A program made the translations under genes and the position numbers. Shown here piece after piece: positions 26,131-34,263 of a stretch of DNA of 64,000 nt. This DNA comes from an uncultured Pelagibacteraceae bacterium (GTDB lineage: Bacteria; Pseudomonadota; Alphaproteobacteria; Pelagibacterales; Pelagibacteraceae). How positions within the stretch are numbered: the stretch's first letter is position 1; every line of letters begins with the position of its first letter. The DNA lies in the NCBI GenBank assembly GCA_902616725.1, contig CACMTZ010000001.1:98501-162500 (forward strand). Reading direction: 5' to 3'. Below the pieces are notes generated by a model. That model was not told the DNA's origin. It saw nothing but the letters and a program-made list of their open reading frames with translations, and did not search any database.

Positions 26131-27392
26131 TTTAAATTCAAAACTTCAGAACAAAGATATAAAGATCCAGTAATTAGCAGTAGATCTCCTTGATTTAGAT
26201 TTATGCTCTTGATTGCATCCTCAATGCTTTCTTTATAATTTACATTTGGCATATTTTTGAATTTTTCTTTTAATTTAAGACCACTAATTGCATTTGGCTG
26301 GTTTTTAATATCTACAGTTGTTATTGAATCAATATCTTTAAAGTGGTTAATATATTTTTCATGTTCTTTATTATCCATCATACCAATAATGACATGTTTT
26401 TTACAATCTAGGCTTTTTAAATATTCATTTAATACTCTTGCTCCATCTTCATTATGATCTCCAGATATCAAAAAAAGATTGTCTTTAACTAAATCTTTTA
26501 ATTTACCTGACTCAATTTTTTGAAGTCTTGCAATATTATCGATTTTTTGAATACCTTTTTTTATATGATAGTCTTCAATGCCTAGATCTAAAATTCGCAA
26601 GGTTGCAATAGCTGTTGAAATATTTTCCTGTTGAAATTGGCCTAATACATTTGGTTTTGGTAGTTTTAATCGACCAAATTTATCTTCATAATAGAAGAAT
26701 TCATTTTCTCCATTTGAGAATGAAAAATCATCATTAAAAAAATACTTATTAGATTTATTTTGGTGAATAGTTTTTTTAATCTTTTCTAATGTTGAAATAG
26801 GGTATTGTTTTGCAACTATAATATTTGAATTTAAAAGGTTTGAGGTTTTTTCAAAAATAATCTTATCGATTGTTCTCTCATTTTCTGGAAGCCAGTCTAA
26901 GTGATCTTTTGAAATAGAAGTTACAATACTTGCATGATTATTTTTTAAGATATTTGTTGCATCAAACCTATGAAATAAACCTGCTTCAATTAGATTAAGA
27001 TTATCAGGATATTGAGCTGCTTTATGAAAAAAACATGCAGTTAAAATTTCAAAGAACGTTATTGGATTATTCTCATTTACTTCCTCAACCTCCTCAAATA
27101 AAGAGGCTAGTTCATCATCTCCAAGTTGTTGGTTGTTAAAAACAAATCTTTCATTTATTTTTTGAATATGAGGACTGGTGTAAACATTACACTTTATTGC
27201 TGCCTCCTTTAAAATTGAATAACAAGCTTGAATAGTAGAGTTTTTGCCATTTGTCCCAACAATAGTGATGGCTTTGATTTTATCCTGAGGATTACCAAGT
27301 TTTTCGCAAAGGTGAATTATTCGATCTAAGCTAAGATCAATTTCTTTTTTATGCAATTTTAGAAAGCGACTGAGTATTTTCTGTAGTTTCAT
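26127..27392 (-). CDS. folC: folylpolyglutamate synthase / dihydrofolate synthase
   Basis: FolC adds glutamate to dihydropteroate and folates. The 421-residue Mur-ligase-type protein begins with the family stretch L-H-K-K-E-I-D-L-S-L-D-R-I, has P-loop V-G-T-N-G-K-N-S-T (Asn where Gly is usual) and S-K-D-H-L-D-W-L-P. The start lies 44 bp inside accD; the N-terminal motif needs this start, so the overlap looks real. accD-folC is a common order in alphaproteobacteria. Confidence 0.93.
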   Translation of the reverse strand: MKLQKILSRFLKLHKKEIDLSLDRIIHLCEKLGNPQDKIKAITIVGTNGKNSTIQACYSILKEAAIKCNVYTSPHIQKINERFVFNNQQLGDDELASLFEEVEEVNENNPITFFEILTACFFHKAAQYPDNLNLIEAGLFHRFDATNILKNNHASIVTSISKDHLDWLPENERTIDKIIFEKTSNLLNSNIIVAKQYPISTLEKIKKTIHQNKSNKYFFNDDFSFSNGENEFFYYEDKFGRLKLPKPNVLGQFQQENISTAIATLRILDLGIEDYHIKKGIQKIDNIARLQKIESGKLKDLVKDNLFLISGDHNEDGARVLNEYLKSLDCKKHVIIGMMDNKEHEKYINHFKDIDSITTVDIKNQPNAISGLKLKEKFKNMPNVNYKESIEDAIKSINLNQGDLLLITGSLYLCSEVLNLN

Positions 27393-28275
27393 CTTGGTCA
27401 GTGCTTATAACAGAATTTTTCTTTAACAATATTGACAATAAAGTTCCAATTTTTTCAGCTAGATCCTTTCTTTCAACAATTAAATCTACAAAGCCTGTCT
27501 TTTCAACATATTCACTCTTTTGAAAACCTTCTGGTAATTCTTCCTTAACAGTTCCTTGAATTACTCTGGCTCCAGCAAAGGCGATTAGCGCTCCGGGCTC
27601 AGCTATATGAATATCACCTAACATTGCATAGGAAGCTGTGATTCCACCAGCAGTCGGGTCTGTAATACAAACAAGATATGGAAGATTATTATTTTTTAAT
27701 TCATTTATTGCGAGTGTGGTTCTTGTCATTTGAGATAAAGAAATTAAACTTTCCATCATTCTCATTCCACCCCCTGCGCTTACACATAAGAAAGGAGTTT
27801 TATTTTCAATTGCATGTTGAATACCATATAAGAAAGCTTCTCCTTCTGCAGCTGCCATTGATGCACCTAAAAAATCAAAATCAGATGCAACTGCGGTAAT
27901 TTTAATATCATTGATAAAGCCACTTACGACCATCATCCCACAATCCATACCTGTTTTTTTTCTAGCAGATTTTAATCTATCTTTATAAGATTTTGAGTCT
28001 GTCCAGTTTAGAGGATCATCTTTTGGGATGGGTGTTTGAAATATCTCGTAATTATCTTTTCCAAATAAAATATCAAATCTTTGTTTAGGTTTAATTCTGT
28101 GGTGTTTATTACAATCAGGGCAGACCCATAGATTTTCTTCCAAATCTTTTTTTAATATTGGACCTTTGCAACAGGATGTCCAATCACTATTAGCAATGTC
28201 TTCTTTGGACGCTCTTTTATGAATGGCAGATTTGATTTTTTCACTTGCTTTGATTATTTTAGTGATCCAATTCAT
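27349..28275 (-). CDS. accD: acetyl-CoA carboxylase carboxyltransferase subunit beta
   Basis: AccD and AccA form the carboxyltransferase that makes malonyl-CoA. The 308-residue protein has the crotonase-type core (S-A-G-G-G-M-R-M-M-E, A-D-P-T-A-G-G region as D-P-T-A-G-G-I-T-A-S, A-F-A-G-A-R-V-I-Q). The N-terminal zinc knuckle is partly changed: the first C-x-x-C reads T-S-C-C, while V-C-P-D-C is intact. It overlaps trpA by 4 bp (ATGA) and folC by 44 bp. accA is at 49485. Confidence 0.95.
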   Translation of the reverse strand: MNWITKIIKASEKIKSAIHKRASKEDIANSDWTSCCKGPILKKDLEENLWVCPDCNKHHRIKPKQRFDILFGKDNYEIFQTPIPKDDPLNWTDSKSYKDRLKSARKKTGMDCGMMVVSGFINDIKITAVASDFDFLGASMAAAEGEAFLYGIQHAIENKTPFLCVSAGGGMRMMESLISLSQMTRTTLAINELKNNNLPYLVCITDPTAGGITASYAMLGDIHIAEPGALIAFAGARVIQGTVKEELPEGFQKSEYVEKTGFVDLIVERKDLAEKIGTLLSILLKKNSVISTDQDETTENTQSLSKIA

Positions 28276-29072
28276 TTTATTTTATTTTTTAATTTTCTAA
28301 CTAACTTACCTACATTTATGACAGGATTTTGTCTACTATTTAAACTTCTCGTAATTTCTTTACAAATAGCACTTCCCACTACTAATCCATCAGCAGATTT
28401 AAGCTTTCCAATTGTCTTATCTGTAATTCCAAAACCAATCACAACTTCTTTTTTAGGATTAATTTTTTTTATCCTATTGTAATTTTTAAGTATTTCTCGA
28501 GGTGATACTTTTAATTTGCCACCCGTAGTACTTAGCATTGATATAAAATAATTCATTGGATGAGAGTTTTGTATAATTTTTCTAAGTCTTTTACTTGTTG
28601 TTGTAGGTGATAAAAGTTGGATAAAATAAATTGATTTTTTTTTACATTTTTTTGCGAAATCTTTATTTTCTGGCCAAGGTAAATCTACAACTATTAATCC
28701 ATTTACTCCTGAGGTTTTACATTTATTTAAAAAGTTGTTTTCTCCATATTGAAAAATCATATTATAGTAACCCATCAATATAATAGGCTTGCTCTTGTCA
28801 AATTTTTTAAAATCTCTAACAATTTTAAATATATCAATTATTTTTATACCTTTTTTGATTGCTCTATATGCGCTAGTTTGAATTTGGCTTCCATCTGCAA
28901 CAGGAGTATTGTGAGGCACACCTACTTCTAAAATATCTGCACTTTTAGATATTGATTTTAATATATCCAACGATTGTTTTTTTGAGCTATCCCCAGCAAC
29001 AGTATAGGTTAATAAAGCCGGTCTATTTTCTGTTCTTGCTTTTTTAAACGCAACACTAATTGGATTTAACAT
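28272..29072 (-). CDS. trpA: tryptophan synthase alpha subunit
   Basis: TrpA cleaves indole-3-glycerol phosphate and passes indole to TrpB. The 266-residue TIM barrel has the catalytic Glu in I-L-E-V-G-V-P-H-N-T-P-V-A-D-G (usually ELGIPFSDPVADG), the phosphate-site G-F-G-I, and V-V-G-S-A-I. The start overlaps the trpB end by 17 bp; the stop overlaps accD by 4 bp. Order trpF-trpB-trpA-accD-folC is standard for alphaproteobacteria. Confidence 0.93.
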   Translation of the reverse strand: MLNPISVAFKKARTENRPALLTYTVAGDSSKKQSLDILKSISKSADILEVGVPHNTPVADGSQIQTSAYRAIKKGIKIIDIFKIVRDFKKFDKSKPIILMGYYNMIFQYGENNFLNKCKTSGVNGLIVVDLPWPENKDFAKKCKKKSIYFIQLLSPTTTSKRLRKIIQNSHPMNYFISMLSTTGGKLKVSPREILKNYNRIKKINPKKEVVIGFGITDKTIGKLKSADGLVVGSAICKEITRSLNSRQNPVINVGKLVRKLKNKIK

Positions 29073-30300
29073 ATTTTTTGCCTAATCTTTCCTCTAAAAT
29101 TCCACGGTCTTTGTAAGCATCACCACAACTATTAATTACTACCACTGTATCATTACTAAGCTTTTTTGCTTCTTTGAGGGCAACAAAAAAAGCATGGCTT
29201 GGTTCTAAGGAAGGTCTTAAATCCTCAAATTTTGTTACAAGTTTATAAGCACTTAAAGCTTCTTCATCACTTGCAGCCGTATATCTAGCTCTTTTTGTAT
29301 CTTTTAAAAAACAATGAAGTGGCGAAATTCCAGGATAATCAAGTCCCGCAGAAATTGACTCTGTCTCTTCTATTTGTCCATCTGAGTTCTGATTAACATA
29401 TTGAGCTGCGCCATGTAGAATTCCAATCTTTGAACCATAGGTTAAAGGTGCTGCATGTTTTTTACTTTTTGCAGGTCCACCAGCTTCTACCCCAATAAAC
29501 TCAACTTGTTTTTTATCATAATCCATAAATTCATTCCAAAACCCAAAGCTTGAACTTCCGCCACCTACACAATTATATAATTTAAGTTTTTTTGGAATTG
29601 ATCCAAACTCATCAATTAATTGTCCTTTTAATTCTCTAGAAATTTGGCTGGTACTCCATCCACATATACGAACAAAAACCGCCGGTCCAACTGTACTTCC
29701 AACACACATTGCTGTTGTATCACAATTAGCAACCCAAAATCGCATACATTCTGAGACAGCGTCCACAAGCGTTTGGCTTCCCGAGTAGACAGGTATTACT
29801 TCTGCACCATTTTTTTTCATTGCTTTTACATTTGGCTGTTGTCTAGCAATATCCTTTGCACCCATGAATATCTTACATTTTAAACCAAACTTTTTAGCTG
29901 CCATACTTAACATTTTACCTGCATAGCCAGCACCAGTATCACCACATATAATTTTTTTACCTGATCGTTTTGCAAGCAAACAATGAACCGTTGCGTTGTA
30001 GATTTTGTGTGCCCCTCCATTTGCATCTGAAACAACTTTAGACCAAATTTGAGCACCACCAATATAATTTGTGAGACTCTCTAGTTTTATAAATCTTGTG
30101 GGAGCCCCAACCCAATTTTGAAAATATTTATCTCTTTCTGAGATAAATTTTTTATCCTTTTTTAGTTTATTGAATAAAACTTCTAAATCTTCTATTGGTT
30201 TTTTTAAAGTCTCAGGAACAAAGTTTCCTCCAAATTTACCACCCCAAAATCCAAGTGAATTTCCTTGATCGATAACTGGAATTTTTTTCTTAAGTTTCAT
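29056..30300 (-). CDS. trpB: tryptophan synthase beta subunit, divergent active site
   Basis: The 414-residue protein is TrpB by its order of motifs: G-G-K-F-G-G-N-F-V-P-E-T, the PLP lysine in G-G-A-H-K (Lys99), C-V-G-G-G-S, S-I-S-A-G-L-D-Y-P-G. Yet the near-universal KREDLNHTGAHK is K-V-V-S-D-A-N-G-G-A-H-K, the catalytic Glu (Glu109 in Salmonella, 22 residues past the Lys) is Asp121 in C-G-D-T-G-A-G-Y-A-G, and the PLP-contact L-S-G-R-G-D is S-C-G-D-A-Y. It sits between trpF (4-bp overlap) and trpA, so it probably still makes tryptophan. Confidence 0.85.
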   Translation of the reverse strand: MKLKKKIPVIDQGNSLGFWGGKFGGNFVPETLKKPIEDLEVLFNKLKKDKKFISERDKYFQNWVGAPTRFIKLESLTNYIGGAQIWSKVVSDANGGAHKIYNATVHCLLAKRSGKKIICGDTGAGYAGKMLSMAAKKFGLKCKIFMGAKDIARQQPNVKAMKKNGAEVIPVYSGSQTLVDAVSECMRFWVANCDTTAMCVGSTVGPAVFVRICGWSTSQISRELKGQLIDEFGSIPKKLKLYNCVGGGSSSFGFWNEFMDYDKKQVEFIGVEAGGPAKSKKHAAPLTYGSKIGILHGAAQYVNQNSDGQIEETESISAGLDYPGISPLHCFLKDTKRARYTAASDEEALSAYKLVTKFEDLRPSLEPSHAFFVALKEAKKLSNDTVVVINSCGDAYKDRGILEERLGKKYVKSN

Positions 30301-30914
30301 AATTTCTCAAATAAATTTAACAATTTATCAATTTTACTTATATCTTTTTTTCCATTTTGGTCTTCTAATGCTCCGCTGAGATCAATAATAAAGTCTTTAT
30401 TTTTAAAATTAGTTATATCATCAATTTGGATATTTCCTGCAATCATTTTATTTAATTCACTTGGTACGTCATCTAGTAAACTATGATCAAAACTTTCAGA
30501 TTTATGGTAACCCTTTGAGTCAAACAAAATTATATCTGAAATTTCCGAGTAACCCTTATATTCGATTACATCATCTTTACTTGAAACAGTAAGAGCCGTG
30601 ATTATTTTTTTTTTGAATTTAGATTTTATTTCTTTTGTCCTATTAGGGTTTACATCGTAAAGTTGATAATAATCAAAATCTAAATTTTTTATTTTTTCTA
30701 AAATTACATCATCGGGGTTTACAAGCACAGAAACAAAATTTACCTGTTTTTTATCTACTTTTATCAAATCTTTTAATTTTTCATAATCAACAAATCTTTT
30801 ACTTTTCTTATAGTTTGTAATGAAACCTATCATTGTTGGTTTATGATTATGATTTAAAATAAAGTTTAAAGTTTCAGGATCTGAAATACCACAAATTTTT
30901 AAACCCTTGATCAT
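30297..30914 (-). CDS. trpF: phosphoribosylanthranilate isomerase
   Basis: TrpF isomerises phosphoribosylanthranilate. The 205-residue barrel keeps the catalytic Cys in L-K-I-C-G-I and an acidic residue in I-I-L-F-D-S-K-G, and ends I-I-D-L-S-G-A-L-E-D with K-K-D-I-S-K-I. The usual V-Q-L-H-G and G-G-T-G phosphate motifs are altered (Y-Q-L-Y-D; G-Y-H-K). Position upstream of trpB and downstream of pyrF supports the call. The stop overlaps trpB and the start overlaps the pyrF stop, each by 4 bp. Confidence 0.82.
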   Translation of the reverse strand: MIKGLKICGISDPETLNFILNHNHKPTMIGFITNYKKSKRFVDYEKLKDLIKVDKKQVNFVSVLVNPDDVILEKIKNLDFDYYQLYDVNPNRTKEIKSKFKKKIITALTVSSKDDVIEYKGYSEISDIILFDSKGYHKSESFDHSLLDDVPSELNKMIAGNIQIDDITNFKNKDFIIDLSGALEDQNGKKDISKIDKLLNLFEKL

Positions 30915-31588
30915 TTGTTCAAGTGATCGATTAGATTCTGAATATTTTTTTTGATATTTCCTTTGGTTATCGGTCTTCCCATTACTAGCCAGTCGCTACC
31001 ATTTTTGTAAGCTTGTTTAGGAGTTACAACTCTTTTTTGATCATTTGATTTAGAATTAAATCTTATACCTGGAGTTATAATTTCTTTTTTAAATACTTTT
31101 TTAACTAGTTTTACTTCTTGAGCGCTACATACGATAGCATCTAATTTTGCTTTATTTGCCATTCTTGCCTGATGAAGAACTAATTTTTTTACATTTTTAT
31201 TAAATCCAATATCTTTTAACGCTTTATTGTCTAATGATGTGAGAATTGTCACCCCAATTAATTTTATTTTTCCTGAAACTTTTTTTGTTGCTTTTAAAGC
31301 TTCTAAGCCAGAGCTTATGTGAATTGTTAAATAATTAATTTTTAAATCCTTTATTGCTTTAACTGTTGATGCACAAGTATTTGGAATATCGTGAAGTTTT
31401 AGATCTACAAATATTGTTTTATTCTTTAGTTTAGACAGAAAAGGTCTACCATCTTTTGAGTTAATAAATTCAAGTCCAAATTTATAACCTACTTTTATTT
31501 TTGAATTTTGAGTTTTACTAATAATTTTCTTAACCTGTGAAATGTTTGTGCTATCACACGCTACAAAAATTTTATTCTTTCTCATCAT
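30911..31588 (-). CDS. pyrF: orotidine 5'-phosphate decarboxylase
   Basis: PyrF makes UMP from OMP. The 225-residue barrel has the catalytic lysine-aspartate pair in F-V-D-L-K-L-H-D-I-P-N-T, an N-terminal V-A-C-D and the phosphate-site M-G-R-P-I-T. It overlaps the ihfB end by 17 bp and trpF by 4 bp, linking pyrimidine and tryptophan genes in one minus-strand block. Confidence 0.95.
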   Translation of the reverse strand: MMRKNKIFVACDSTNISQVKKIISKTQNSKIKVGYKFGLEFINSKDGRPFLSKLKNKTIFVDLKLHDIPNTCASTVKAIKDLKINYLTIHISSGLEALKATKKVSGKIKLIGVTILTSLDNKALKDIGFNKNVKKLVLHQARMANKAKLDAIVCSAQEVKLVKKVFKKEIITPGIRFNSKSNDQKRVVTPKQAYKNGSDWLVMGRPITKGNIKKNIQNLIDHLNK

Positions 31589-31865
31589 TTAACTTTTTAA
31601 ACAGATCTTTTGACATTTTCCATTTTATTGTCCTTTTTTTTGGAACATTTACTTTCTCTCCCGTTTTTGGGTTTCGTCTAATAGAAGCTTTTTGAATATC
31701 TACTTGATAGACTCCAAAATTTCTCAGTTCCACTCTTTCGCCCCTATTTAGGGTTTCTTTAATCTCTTTAAGGATTATATCTATAACCTTATTAAGATCT
31801 CGAGTTAAAAAATTTGGGTAGGATTTTTTTAGTTCTTTAATAAGCTTTGATTTTACGATAGCCAA
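31572..31865 (-). CDS. ihfB: integration host factor beta subunit / HU-like DNA-bending protein
   Basis: This 97-residue member of the HU/IHF family has V-E-L-R-N-F-G-V-Y, the minor-groove beta arm R-R-N-P-K-T-G-E-K-V and a basic C-terminus. Location just downstream of rpsA is the usual place of ihfB in proteobacteria. It bends DNA for replication, recombination and transcription. The start is 20 bp after the rpsA stop. Confidence 0.92.
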   Translation of the reverse strand: MAIVKSKLIKELKKSYPNFLTRDLNKVIDIILKEIKETLNRGERVELRNFGVYQVDIQKASIRRNPKTGEKVNVPKKRTIKWKMSKDLFKKLNDEKE

Positions 31866-31885
31866 TTTATTTCAATCAATTCAAA

Positions 31886-33610
31886 TTATTTTTTGCCCTT
31901 TTTTTTTAAATCTTCCGACAATGATGAAAAAGGTAAATTTTTTCCTGAACCTTCAGCTCCGTACTTCTCTAAAGCCTCTTTTTTTTCTATCTCCTCTAAA
32001 AGTTTAATACTTAATGACACTTTTCGTTTGTCGATCGAAAGATCTTGAATTGCACAATCTATTCTTTCCCCACCAGTAAATCTTGACGTTCTTGCATCGG
32101 CTGCACTTATTGCAATATTAGATTTTTTAATTGGAAATTCCATATCACAACCTTCTGGTTTGACAATTAATCCTTTTGAGTCTGTAGAAATAATTTTGAC
32201 TGTAATTGTTTGATTTATCTTTTTGTCTTTAAAATATTCTACAAATGGATCTGGTAAAGTCTGACGAACACCTCCTCTTAATTTCTGCTCTGGTACATTT
32301 ATTTCTAACACTTTAATTTTTACTTTATTACCTTTTTGATAATTGTTGAGCTCTTGTTCACCATTATTTGACCATACTAGATCATTACAATGAACGAATA
32401 TATCTAGATCCAACCCATCCACCTTTACAAATAATGAATATTCGTTTTTGTTTACTACTTCTGCCTCAACAATAGTTCCAACAGGAAATTTTTTTTCAAA
32501 AATTTCGAATGGGTTTGTTTTTGTCAGACGATGAGATATGGCTACACGTCTTTTTTCTTTATCAATTTCAGTTATTACACAACTAATTACATCATTTACC
32601 TTGAACATTTTTTTTGCTGACACGTTTTTTTTGTTCCAGGAAAGTTCAGAGGAATGAAGTAATGTTGTAAGCCCTGGTTCTAACTCACAAAATGCCCCAA
32701 AGTCCATGATCTTAACAACCTTTACTTCATAAACTTTATTCAATTCATAATTTTCAATATGTTCAAACGGATCTGGCGAAAGCTGCTTAACGCTGCAGCC
32801 AACCTGTAATTTCTCTTTATCAACTGATATGACCTTAAGGTCGTGTTTTTCACCAATATTAAAAACTTCATCAGGATGGTTTACTCTTGAATACGATATC
32901 TCTTGTAAATGTACTAATACATCTAGTTCTCCATTGACATTAAAAAAACATCCAAAGGTACTATAGCCCTTAACTTCAGCACCCTTAATTATATCTCCAA
33001 CTTTGTATTTTTCTATAATTTTTGCTTTGTCCTCTTTTTTAAAAGATGAAATTATTTCTCTTCTTGAAACACAAGCGTTTCCACGCACTTTATCCAATTT
33101 AATTAAAGCAAATTTTTGCGGTTCGTTCATAAGATGAGAAATATCCTTTAGGGGTTTATCACTAATTTGAGAACCTGGTAGAAACATTAAAGAACCTGTC
33201 TCAATATGCTCTACTATACATCCTCCTTTACATTTAGATGTTATCTTACCCATTATTGGCTCATTCGCTTCATAAGCAGCAACTAGTTTGTCCCATCCTT
33301 TTATTTTAGCGGCTTTACTCGCTGAAACTAATACTTCACCATTTTTATCCTCAATTTTTTCTAGGAGTACTGAAATTGTTTCACCTACCTTAATTTTGTT
33401 TTCTAAACCCATACTTTTAAGTTCATTGATATCTAATACCGGCTCACTTTTAAGACCTTCCACAAATAGAAAAACAAACTTATCGGTAATTTTATTAACT
33501 TTTCCTTCTATAATCTTTCCTTCTTCGATCTGTATCTTTGAAAGTTTTGAATTTAACAATTTTTCAAATTCTTTTGATGCTGGACTTGATAATTCTTTAT
33601 AAATTTCCAT
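31886..33610 (-). CDS. rpsA: 30S ribosomal protein S1
   Basis: The 574-residue protein is built of six S1/OB repeats (for example G-D-I-I-K-G-A-E-V-K-G-Y-S-T-F-G-C-F and V-K-I-M-D-F-G-A-F-C-E-L). S1 binds mRNA on the small subunit and aids initiation, useful in a genome with few strong SD sites. The start overlaps the cmk stop by one base (TAATG). ihfB follows. Confidence 0.96.
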   Translation of the reverse strand: MEIYKELSSPASKEFEKLLNSKLSKIQIEEGKIIEGKVNKITDKFVFLFVEGLKSEPVLDINELKSMGLENKIKVGETISVLLEKIEDKNGEVLVSASKAAKIKGWDKLVAAYEANEPIMGKITSKCKGGCIVEHIETGSLMFLPGSQISDKPLKDISHLMNEPQKFALIKLDKVRGNACVSRREIISSFKKEDKAKIIEKYKVGDIIKGAEVKGYSTFGCFFNVNGELDVLVHLQEISYSRVNHPDEVFNIGEKHDLKVISVDKEKLQVGCSVKQLSPDPFEHIENYELNKVYEVKVVKIMDFGAFCELEPGLTTLLHSSELSWNKKNVSAKKMFKVNDVISCVITEIDKEKRRVAISHRLTKTNPFEIFEKKFPVGTIVEAEVVNKNEYSLFVKVDGLDLDIFVHCNDLVWSNNGEQELNNYQKGNKVKIKVLEINVPEQKLRGGVRQTLPDPFVEYFKDKKINQTITVKIISTDSKGLIVKPEGCDMEFPIKKSNIAISAADARTSRFTGGERIDCAIQDLSIDKRKVSLSIKLLEEIEKKEALEKYGAEGSGKNLPFSSLSEDLKKKGKK

Positions 33611-34263
33611 TAGCTATTTATTTTTTTGTCTATAATTTTTTTTATTTTTAAAAAACACGCTCTTTTAGATAAATTTGAGGTATTTATCAACATAGAATCT
33701 TTAGTTTTCTTTAATGGTGATATTCGCCGATTATAATCATTTTTGTCTCTTTTTTTAATACTTTTTAGGACTTTTGAATATGATGATTTATTACTCAAAT
33801 TTTTTAATTCTTTAAATCTTCTCTTGGCTCTTACCTTCAAACTTGCAGTAACAAAAAACTTAAAATCTGCATCTGGAACAATTTTGTAAGTAATGTCTCT
33901 ACCGTCTAAGCAAGAACCATTAAATTTTTTTGGTGGGTTATAAGCACAATTAATTTGAAAAGAATGGACAAGTTTTCTTATATTTTTATTTTTGGCTACT
34001 AAAGAAGCTTCAGTACCAACTTCATCAGACAACAACTCTTTATTTTGAAGACTTTTTAAATTTAAATTCTTAATTTTTTTTTTAAGAAAACTAATATCTA
34101 ATTTATTTTTTTGTTTTATTTTTGTTAGAGCTATTATTCTATAAATTTTTCCTGTATCTAAGTATAAAAGATTATAATGCTTTGAAATAGATTTAGCCAA
34201 GGTTCCTGCTCCAGCAGCTGCTGGAGAATCAATCGCAACTTTTATGAATTTTTTTTTAACCAT
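33610..34263 (-). CDS. cmk: cytidylate kinase, P-loop lysine replaced
   Basis: Cmk phosphorylates CMP and dCMP. The 217-residue protein shows the family features L-D-T-G-K-I-Y-R, D-G-R-D-I, F-F-V-T-A-S-x3-R-A-K-R-R and K-R-D-K-N-D-Y-N-R. Its Walker A segment, however, reads I-D-S-P-A-A-A-G-A-G-T where the usual form is IDGPAxxGKGT: the lysine is Ala19 and the first Gly is Ser13. The codon is plainly GCA, in good sequence context. Position between aroA (8-bp overlap) and rpsA is the standard one for cmk. Confidence 0.9.
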   Translation of the reverse strand: MVKKKFIKVAIDSPAAAGAGTLAKSISKHYNLLYLDTGKIYRIIALTKIKQKNKLDISFLKKKIKNLNLKSLQNKELLSDEVGTEASLVAKNKNIRKLVHSFQINCAYNPPKKFNGSCLDGRDITYKIVPDADFKFFVTASLKVRAKRRFKELKNLSNKSSYSKVLKSIKKRDKNDYNRRISPLKKTKDSMLINTSNLSKRACFLKIKKIIDKKINS

